Source: Halisarca cf. caerulea (Eukaryota > Porifera > Demospongiae > Chondrillida > Halisarcidae). Taken from it: a DNA stretch of 64,000 bases. The translations under genes were made by a program, and so were the position numbers. Within the stretch, counting starts at the first letter, position 1. Each line of letters opens with the position of its first letter. Under the pieces are notes generated by a model. It was not told where the DNA came from. It saw only the letters and a list, made by a program, of their open reading frames with translations, and did no database searches. This document shows positions 58,301 to 64,000 of this stretch, in pieces. Where the stretch lies: contig CAUJGJ010000277.1 of NCBI GenBank assembly GCA_963170055.1, positions 1 to 64,000 of the forward strand, read 5' to 3'.

Positions 58301-61300
58301 GAAGTTTCTTAACTACTGTGCGCGTATTTGTGTAATTTTGGATATGCTGCTGCTAATACCAATATTTGGCACTAGCACCACGCACATTCCCAGTGGACAC
58401 ACATGACCTTTCTGAAGTGCTGTGGAAGAATTTGTGTAATGTTGGATATGCTGGTGCTAATACCAATATTTGGCACTAGCACCACGTATATTCCCAGTGG
58501 ACACACATGAAGTTTCTGAAGTGCTGTTGGCGTATTTGTGTAGTGTTGGATATGCTGGTGCTAATACCAATATTTGACACTAGCACCACTGACATTCCCA
58601 GTGGACATACATGAAGTTTCTTAACTACTGTGGGCGTATTTGCGTAATGTTGGATATGCTGGTGCTAAAACCAATATTTTGCACTAGCACCACACATTCC
58701 CAGTGGACACACATGACCTTTCTGAAGTGATGTGGGCGTATTTTTGTAGTGTTTGATAGGCTGGTGCTAATACCAATATTTGGCACTAGCACCACGCACA
58801 TTCCCAGTGGACACACATGAAGTTTCTTAACTACTGTGCGCGTATTTGTGTAATGTTGGATATGCTGCTGCTAATACCAATATTTGGCACTAGCACCACG
58901 CACATTCCCAGTGGACACACATGACCTTTCTGAAGTGCTGTGGAAGTATTTGTGAAATGTTGGATATGCTGGTGCTAATACCAATATTTGGCACTAGCAC
59001 CACGTATATTCCCAGTGGACACACATGAAGTTTCTGAAGTGCTGTTGGCGTATTTGTGTAGTGTTGGATATGCTGGTGCTAATACCAATATTTGGCACTA
59101 GCACCACTCACATTCCCAGTGGACATACATGAAGTTTCTTAACTACTGTGGGCGTATTTGTGTAATGTTGGATATGCTGGTGCTAATACCAATATTTGGC
59201 ACTAGCACCACACATTCCCAGTGGACACAAATGACCTTTCTGAAGTGCTGTGGGCGTATTTGTGTAGTGTTGGATATGCTTGTGCTAATACCAATATTTG
59301 GCACTAGCACCACGCACATTCCCAGTGGACACACATGAAGTTTCTGAAGTGCTGTGGGCGTATTTGTGTAGTGTTGGATATGCTCGTGCTAATACCAATA
59401 TTTGGCACTAGCACCACGCACATTCCAAGTGGACACACATGAAGTTTCTTAACTACTGTGGGCGTATTTGTGTAATGTTGGATATGCTGGTGCTAATACC
59501 AATATTTTGCACTAGCACCACGCACATTCCAAGTGGACACACATGACCTTTCTGAAGTGCTGTGGGCGTATTTGTGTAGTGTTGGATATGCTGGTGCTAA
59601 TACCAATATTTGGCACTAGCACCACGCACATTCCCAGTGGACAAACATGAAGTTTCTTAACTACTGTGCGCGTATTTGTGTAATGTTGGATATGCTGCTG
59701 CTAATACCAATAATTAGCACTAGGACCACGCACATTCCCAGTGGACTCACATGACCTTTCTGAAGTGCTGTGCGCGTACTTGTGTAATGTTGGATATGCT
59801 GGTGCTAATACCAATACTTGGCACTAGCACCACGCACATTCCCAGTGGACAAACATGAAGTTTCTGAAGTGCTGTGGGCGTATTTGTGTAGTGTTGGATA
59901 TGCTGGTGCTAATACCAATATTTGGCACTAGCACCACGCACATTCCCTGTGGACACACATGACCTTTCTGAAGTCCTGTGGAAGAATTTGTGTAATGTTG
60001 GATATGCTGGTGCTAATACCAATATTTGGCACTAGCACCACGTATATTCCCAGTGGACACACATGAAGTTTCTGAAGTGCTGTTGGCGTATTTGTGTAGT
60101 GTTGGATTTGCTGGTGCTAATACCAATATTTGGCACTAGCACCACTCACATTCCCAGTGGACATACATGAAGTTTCTTAACTACTGTGGGCGTATTTCTG
60201 TAATGTTGGATATACTGGTGCTAAAACCAATATTTGGCACTAGCACCACACATTCCCAGTGGACACACATGACCTTTCTGAAGTGCTGTGGGCGTATTTT
60301 TGTAATGTTTGATAGGCTGGTGCTAATACCAATATATGGCACTAGCACCACGCACATTCCCAGTGGACACACATGAAGTTTCTTAACTACTGTGCGCGTA
60401 TTTGTGTAATGTTGGATATGCTGCTGCTAATACCAATATTTGGCACTAGCACCACGCACATTCCCAGTGGACACACATGACCTTTCTGAAGTGCTGTGGA
60501 AGTATTTGTGTAATGTTGGATATGCTGGTGCTAATACCAATATTTGGCACTAGCACCACGTATATTCCCAGTGGACACACATGAAGTTTCTGAAGTGCTG
60601 TTGGCGTATTTGTGTAGTGTTGGATATGCTGGTGCTAATACCAATATTTGGCACTAGCACCACACATTCCCAGTGGACACAAATGACCTTTCTGAAGTGC
60701 TGTGGGCGTATTTGTGTAGTGTTGGATATGCTTGTGCTAATACCAATATTTGGCACTAGCACCACGCACATTCCCAGTGGACACACATGAAGTTTCTGAA
60801 GTGCTGTGGGCGTATTTGTGTAGTGTTGGATATGCTCGTGCTAATACCAATATTTGGCACTAGCACCACGCACATTCCAAGTGGACACACATGAAGTTTC
60901 TTAACTACTGTGGGCGTATTTGTGTAATGTTGGATATGCTGGTGCTAATACCAATATTTTGCACTAGCACCACGCACATTCCAAGTGGACACACATGACC
61001 TTTCTGAAGTGCTGTGGGCGTATTTGTGTAGTGTTGGATATGCTGGTGCTAATACCAATATTTGGCACTAGCACCACGCACATTCCCAGTGGACAAACAT
61101 GAAGTTTCTTAACTACTGTGCGCGTATTTGTGTAATGTTGGATATGCTGCTGCTAATACCAATATTTGGCACTAGCACCACGCACATTCCCAGTGGACTC
61201 ACATGACCTTTCTGAAGTGCTGTGCGCGTACTTGTGTAATGTTGGATATGCTGGTGCTAATACCAATACTTGGCACTAGCACCACGCACATTCCCAGTGG

Positions 61301-61875
61301 ACACACATGACCTTTCTGAAGTGATGTGGGCGTATTTGTGTAGTGTTGGATATGCTTTTGCTAATACCAATATTTGGCACTAGCACCACGCACATTCCCA
61401 GTGGATACACATGAAGTTTCTGAAGTTCTGTGGGCGTATTTGTGTAGTGTTGGATATGCTTGTGCTAATACCAATATTTGGCACTAGCACCACGCACATT
61501 CCCAGTGGACACACATGAAGTTTCTGATGTGCTGTGGGCGTATTTGTGTAGTGTTGGATATGCTGGTGCTAATACCAATATTTGGCACTAGCACCGCGCA
61601 CATTCCCAGTGGACACACATGAAGTTTCTTAACTACTGTGGGCGTATTTGTGTAGTGTTGGTTATGCTGGTGCTAATACCAATATTTGGCACTAGCACTA
61701 CGCACATTCCCAGTGGATACATATGACCTTTCTGAAGTGCTGTGGGCGCATTTGTGTAGTGTTGAATATGCTGGTGCTAATACCAATATTTGGCACTAGC
61801 ACCACGCACATTCCCAGTGGACACACATGAAGTTTCTGAAGTGCTGTGGGCGTATTTGTGTAGTGTTGGATATGC

Positions 61876-61908
61876 TGGTGCTAATACCAATATTTGGCAC
61901 TAGCACCA
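61876..61908. other. Nested dyad at the monomer junction (example of a feature in most monomers)
   Basis: Around each monomer junction lies an inverted repeat. Here TGGTGCTA (61,876-61,883) can pair with TAGCACCA (61,901-61,908). Inside it CCAA (61,887-61,890) can pair with TTGG (61,894-61,897) around a TAT loop. Two three-base internal loops (ATA and CAC) separate the stems. The second internal loop varies between subfamilies (CAC, TAA, CAT, TAC, AAC) while the outer stem is usually kept. Some forms break one pair (TAACACC, or GCTGCTA in place of GGTGCTA). Short dyads able to extrude as cruciforms are described for several animal centromeric satellites. A role here is inferred. Confidence 0.8.
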
Positions 61909-62045
61909 CGCACATTCCCAGTGGACACACATGAAGTTTCTTAACTACTGTGGGCGTATTTGTGTAGTGTTGGATATGGTGGTGCTAATAACAAAGGGTG
62001 TATAAAAACCATTTAAAAATGGTTAAAGGATGTAGGATTGACGCA

Positions 62046-62145
62046 GGACTGTGCAAAAAGGATCCTCCAAAAACCCATGGAACAAGGGCAGCCTAGGACT
62101 GTGCAAAAAGAATCCTCCAAAAACCCATGGAACAAGGGTAGATTG
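62046..62145. repeat. Two 50-bp direct repeats in the left arm of the palindrome
   Basis: Units at 62,046-62,095 and 62,096-62,145 share GGACTGTGCAAAAAG, ATCCTCCAAAAACC and CATGGAACAAGGG. They differ at one base in the middle (GGATCC/GAATCC) and near the end. The terminal AACAAGGG of each unit repeats the outermost motif of the palindrome. Tandem subrepeats inside inverted arms are a recognised trait of foldback elements. Confidence 0.88.
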
Positions 62146-62240
62146 CGAAACCGGTACAGGGCCAGGTGGGCAAAGGGCAAGACGGGCATAGGGCTAGACG
62201 AGCACTGTGCAAATTCCTACATCCCGCATGTGCAGCACAT

Positions 62241-62271
62241 TGTATATACATATTTATATATCATAATATAT
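62241..62271. other. AT-rich loop of the palindrome
   Basis: 31 bases between the arms, almost only A and T (TGTATATACATATTTATATA and so on). Alternating TA steps make it easy to unwind, which would favour cruciform extrusion of the flanking arms. The arms next to it (GCAGCACAT and ATGTGCTGC) are perfectly complementary. Confidence 0.8.
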
Positions 62272-62360
62272 ATGTGCTGCGGGATGTAGGAATTTGCACC
62301 GTGCTCGTCTAGCCCTATGCCCGTCTTGCCCTTTGCCCACCTGGCCCTGCACCGGTTTCG

Positions 62361-62460
62361 CAATCTACCCTTGTTCCATGGGTTTTTGGAGGATTCTTTT
62401 TGCACAGTCCTACGCTGCCCTTGTTCCATGGGTTTTTGGAGGATCCTTTTTGCACAGTCC
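62361..62460. repeat. Two 50-bp direct repeats in the right arm (inverted copies of the left pair)
   Basis: 62,361-62,410 and 62,411-62,460 are the reverse complements of the left-arm units, in mirrored order. Each has CCCTTGTTCCATGGG, TTTTTGGAGGAT and TTTTTGCACAGTCC. The GGATTC/GGATCC difference between the two units is mirrored too, so the 50-bp duplication predates or accompanied formation of the palindrome. Confidence 0.88.
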
Positions 62461-62653
62461 TGCGTCAATCCTACATCCTTTAACCATTTTTAAATGGTTT
62501 TTATACACCCTTGTTCGTGCAGTTTTTCCTTTAAATATAATTTGTTAAGTGTACTATCTTATTCCTTCAATAAAACCTAATTTCATTGAGATATGCCTAA
62601 GTTGTGAACCTAACTTAGTAATAATGCATGTGTCATTGCTAAAAGCATAGCAT

Positions 62654-62685
62654 CCCTGCGGTACCAGACAGGTCTGGTTCCAGGG
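62654..62685. other. Small two-part hairpin
   Basis: CCCTG (62,654-62,658) pairs with CAGGG (62,681-62,685). Inside, ACCAGAC (62,663-62,669) pairs with GTCTGGT (62,672-62,678) around AG. This gives twelve base pairs in 32 bases, with a small asymmetric internal loop (CGGT/TC). The two-base loop means it would be more stable as a DNA dyad than as an RNA hairpin. No RNA family recognised. Confidence 0.55.
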
Positions 62686-62897
62686 CACAGGATGAGGACC
62701 TCGGGATACAATCATGTCCCAAAATGAAGTGCCTGCCAAGCAAACAGAGCATAGGCTAAGCTTATTGGTTTTAATGTCACATCATTATGTGATACCATAA
62801 ATCATGCAAATGTTGTAGGAAAGAAACGAAAACTATTCACCTGCCTGACTAAATAGTACTGGTTTTGCGTAGCCATACATTGCCGTCCGCTAAGATT

Positions 62898-63123
62898 TCG
62901 AAGTTCTTACTACGAAGGATTCAAACTATATTTTGTAGCTACTGCCTCAGAAGGCATCAATATCACTTCGAAATGCTTCGAACTATACTGTATCATTACT
63001 TCAGAACAGCGTTTGCTATAGTATGTTTCGACCAAAACCAGTAAGTCTGTCCACCTTTCGGTTGGGCATGCTTCGATCAAAATCGGCGATTCGATTCACC
63101 TTTCTCGGACATGTTTTTCTTCG
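62898..63123. other. TTCG-rich stretch with diverged internal repeats
   Basis: TTCG occurs eight times on this strand in 226 bases (62,898; 62,967; 62,977; 63,027; 63,057; 63,072; 63,090; 63,120), six of them as TTCGA and three as TTCGAA. GTTTCGACCAAAACCAG at about 63,025 resembles GCTTCGATCAAAATCGG 45 bases later, so part of this may be an old, decayed tandem repeat. Confidence 0.5.
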
Positions 63124-63162
63124 TCAATCTAAAGTTACATGCAATGAATGCAATTAAAAAGC

Positions 63163-63219
63163 AATGAATCTAATTATAGGTGGGTGGATAGTAATGAATC
63201 TAATTATAGGTGGGCGGAT
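63163..63219. repeat. 27-bp direct repeat, 30-bp spacing
   Basis: AATGAATCTAATTATAGG followed by TGGGYGGAT occurs at 63,163-63,189 and 63,193-63,219 with one difference (T/C). A shorter, weaker copy (AATGAATGCAATTA) lies at 63,143. This is a small local tandem duplication. Confidence 0.85.
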
Positions 63220-63382
63220 GTCGACCGCAAACCTAGTCTATGTTAGTCCGATTCATCATGGCGGGCTCTTCTTAAGTATGGGATTTTCCTATCCAAATAA
63301 TTCTCACTCTGTACTACACTAGCTGCTTCAAGAACCCTCAAAGGCACCCCGCGCTATCATTTTGAGTTGAAATGTGAAGTTT

Positions 63383-63414
63383 GAAGGTTACAGAACCTTC
63401 CTAGCGATCGCTAG
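63383..63414. other. Adjacent hairpin and perfect 14-bp palindrome
   Basis: GAAGGTT (63,383-63,389) pairs with AACCTTC (63,394-63,400) around ACAG. It is directly followed by CTAGCGATCGCTAG (63,401-63,414), a perfect palindrome centred on GCGATCGC. Two dyads without a gap could be a protein-binding site. No known site is recognised. Confidence 0.6.
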
Positions 63415-63434
63415 CCCGTTTAGTTTAAAAGCGA

Positions 63435-63435
<1 letters not shown>

Positions 63436-63473
<38 letters not shown>
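63436..63473. repeat. (AAT)n microsatellite
   Basis: Uninterrupted AAT repeat of 38 bases (about 12.7 units). On the minus strand one frame reads it as a leucine run, giving a spurious 70-residue open frame. Confidence 0.95.
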
Positions 63474-63476
<3 letters not shown>

Positions 63477-63705
63477 GATGACGAAAAGTTGCCCATATCT
63501 CGGCTCATGCCTCTTAGGAAAGAAACGAATTGTTGTTTTCACAGTAGGGTAAGGTCTGCAGTAACCATCGTAAAACATCGAAAGCCTACAAAAGGACGTT
63601 TCATAGATCGCTTGAGGCTTTTCGTTCCGCAAAACGTTCGTTTCCGGCGAAAATGCGCTTTAGCCTAATGTATGGCGGCCATGTTTTTTCGGTGTAAATC
63701 CTACA

Positions 63706-63729
63706 TATGGAGTACTACCGTACTCCATA
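63706..63729. other. Perfect 10-bp-stem hairpin touching the right satellite junction
   Basis: TATGGAGTAC (63,706-63,715) and GTACTCCATA (63,720-63,729) are perfectly complementary, with a TACC loop. Satellite homology begins at 63,729 (AATATTTGGCAC), so the hairpin forms the very end of the inserted DNA. A terminal or subterminal 3' hairpin is known in Helitron-like elements, but the end motif is not the classic CTRR. The identification as an element terminus rests on its position. Confidence 0.7.
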
Positions 63730-64000
63730 ATATTTGGCACTAGCACCACGCACATTCCCAGTGGACTCACATGAAGTTTCTGAAGTGCTGTGGGCGTATT
63801 TGTGTAGTGTTGGATATGCTGGTGCTAATACCAATATTTGGCACTAACACCAGGCACATTCGCAGTGGACACACATGACCTTTCTGAAGTGCTGTGGGCG
63901 TATTTGTGTAGTGTTGGATATGCTGGTGCTAATACCAATATTTGGCACTAGCACCACGCACATTCCCAGTGGACACACATGAAGTTTCTTAACTACTGTG
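63729..64000. repeat. 104-bp satellite resumes (about 2.6 monomers, domain C type)
   Basis: From AATATTTGGCACTAGCACC the satellite continues to the window edge in the same orientation. Domain C markers are present: ACACATGACCTTTCTG at about 63,872 and GAAGTTTCTTAACTACTG at the end. The first resumed monomer picks up where the interrupted one at 61,994 stopped, so the 1.73-kb interruption lies inside one monomer of a continuous array. Confidence 0.95.

Larger units (their letters stand above)
1..61990. repeat. 104-bp satellite array (main tract, about 596 monomers)
   Basis: Head-to-tail tandem repeat, all monomers in the same orientation. Taking TTGGCACTAGCACC as the start, successive starts fall at 1, 105, 209 and so on, giving a 104-bp unit. 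A typical monomer runs through the landmarks ACGCACATTCCCAGTGG, ACACACATGAAGTTTC, TGAAGTGCTGTGGGCG, TATTTGTGTAGTGTTGG, ATATGCTGGTGC and TAATACCAATAT. Length variants of 101, 102 and 103 bp occur in defined places. Because 104 is not a multiple of 3, each reading frame returns only every third monomer (312 bp) and is then closed by a stop. This explains the many 60 to 119-residue open frames of near-identical sequence on both strands. None has a credible gene structure. Long, homogeneous, higher-order arrays of this sort are typical of centromeric or other constitutive heterochromatin. That location is inferred, not shown. Confidence 0.97.
38521..61990. repeat. Satellite domain C: 518-bp pentamer-based higher-order repeat
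   Basis: From about 38,520 a new monomer set takes over. It is marked by ACACATGACCTTTCTG, by GAAGTTTCTTAACTACTG or TTCTTAATTACTG, by GTGTAATGTTGG and by TTTTGCACTAGAACC. A 102-bp monomer (CACCACACATTCCC, two bases short) appears regularly, directly after an ACATACATGAAGTTTC/TTAACTACTGTGGG monomer. The anchor ATG of that preceding monomer falls at 40766, 41284 and 41802, then at 43256, 43774 and 44292, then at 50516 and 51034, then at 53109 and 53627. All these spacings are 518 bp, that is 4 x 104 + 102. Larger copied blocks fit the same rule: 2,490 = 24 x 104 - 6 (three short monomers) and 2,592 = 25 x 104 - 8 (four). Confidence 0.92.
61990..62515. mobile_element. Foldback-type long palindrome (about 525 bp)
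   Basis: The left arm (61,990-62,240) and right arm (62,272-62,515) are inverted copies. I count three substitutions: GCAGCCTAG/GCAGCGTAG, CCGGTACAGG/CCGGTGCAGG and GCACTGTGC/GCACGGTGC. There is also a six-base insertion (TGTGCA, near 62,230) and one extra A near the outer left end, so the arms are about 98 to 99% identical. The outer ends read AACAA(A)GGGTGTATAAAAACC. Just inside them is a small dyad, AACCATTTAAAAATGGTT. The arms are simple and repetitive, carry no transposase and fit a foldback element or palindromic MITE. Mirror-image 83-residue open frames in the two arms are consequences of the palindrome. Confidence 0.82.
62516..63728. other. Single-copy spacer between foldback and satellite; no gene recognised
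   Basis: About 1.2 kb unlike the satellite, with no long open frame. The two small minus-strand frames (62,554-62,739 and 63,420-63,632) match no family I know; the second owes its leucine run to the AAT microsatellite. There is an AATAAA at 62,569-62,574 but no upstream coding sequence to give it meaning. An ATGGCGGCCAT at 63,672-63,682 resembles a YY1-type core, which is common in animal promoters, but nothing transcribed is visible beside it. The stretch may be the body of a non-autonomous mobile element or a fragment of flanking genome carried in. Confidence 0.6.

Noticed and set aside
1..61000. Dozens of 60 to 119-residue open frames on both strands with near-identical cysteine-rich peptides
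   Set aside because: They recur at monomer and higher-order intervals, lie in any frame, overlap their own antisense copies, and end because a 104-bp unit shifts frame. There are no gene signals and no longer frames, so they are satellite by-products.
61887..61897. CArG (serum response) or NFI site at CCAATATTTGG
   Set aside because: It has seven A/T bases between CC and GG instead of six, and the spacing does not fit an NFI palindrome. It is better explained as the inner stem of the junction dyad.
1..61990. CRISPR-like array
   Set aside because: Repeats are contiguous, with no unique spacers between identical short repeats. The unit is a 104-bp satellite monomer and the DNA is eukaryotic.
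1..61990. CENP-B box in the monomer
   Set aside because: The usual core (TTCG, four bases, A, two bases, CGGG) is not present in the common monomer forms. TTCG is missing from the typical unit.
62038..62548. Three open frames of 83 to 84 residues in the palindrome
   Set aside because: Two are mirror copies of each other in the two arms and need a TTG start; the third is antisense to the right arm. They follow from the inverted repeat and are not evidence of a protein.
62569..62574. Polyadenylation signal AATAAA
   Set aside because: A six-base match in AT-rich DNA, with no transcript or coding region upstream to give it meaning.
62554..62739. 61-residue minus-strand open frame in the spacer
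   Set aside because: Short, no recognisable domain, no supporting signals, and it overlaps a DNA hairpin. Not enough to call a gene.
63420..63632. 70-residue minus-strand open frame with a poly-leucine end
   Set aside because: The leucine run is the (AAT)n microsatellite read on the other strand. There is no other hydrophobic or conserved pattern.
61985..63735. Clear target-site duplication around the insertion
   Set aside because: Only AA is shared by the two junctions, which is within chance and within the uncertainty of where the satellite homology ends.
1..64000. tRNA, rRNA or telomeric repeats
   Set aside because: No cloverleaf with A and B boxes, no conserved rRNA blocks and no TTAGGG-type runs were seen. 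AATGTTAGGCATT variants are ordinary monomer changes.

Overview
The window is eukaryotic non-coding DNA. About 97% of it is one tandem satellite family with a 104-bp monomer. The rest is a single interruption of about 1.73 kb close to the right end. I see no protein-coding gene, rRNA, tRNA or CRISPR array. Every open frame is either a by-product of the repeat or lies in the palindrome or microsatellite of the interruption. Organism: a eukaryote, probably an animal, because of the long satellite with higher-order repeats, the AAT microsatellite and the foldback-type element. I cannot name the species. A centromeric or other heterochromatic location is plausible but inferred.

Layout. Domain A (1 to about 17,730) is exactly phased: diagnostic monomers at 1 and 17,473 are 168 x 104 bp apart. 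It is built on an 11-monomer higher-order repeat of 1,144 bp, with shorter 10-, 9-, 8-, 7-, 6- and 3-monomer derivatives. Domain B (about 17,730 to 38,520) is a more diverged mixture with 101- and 103-bp monomers and large block duplications at offsets of 2,391, 2,593, 2,284/2,180, 1,663 and 1,351 bp. Domain C (about 38,520 to 61,990, resuming at about 63,729) is a different monomer set. Its basic module is a 518-bp pentamer (four 104-bp monomers plus one 102-bp monomer), and it has been copied in blocks of 2,490, 2,592, 1,970, 1,866 and 1,248 bp.

The interruption (about 61,991 to 63,728) splits one monomer at its AATATT junction without shifting the satellite phase. Its left third is a nearly perfect 0.52-kb palindrome with arms of about 245 bp, each carrying two 50-bp direct repeats, around a 31-bp AT-rich loop. 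The remaining 1.2 kb is single-copy in this window, with a 27-bp direct repeat, small dyads, a TTCG-rich stretch and an (AAT)n tract. A perfect 10-bp-stem hairpin touches the right satellite junction. This looks like one non-autonomous mobile element, or two nested ones, in the satellite.

The satellite also has a nested dyad at each monomer junction (outer stem 8 bp, inner stem 4 bp) that could form a cruciform. The points most worth following up are this dyad, the two different higher-order organisations that meet in one array, and the foldback/hairpin insertion.
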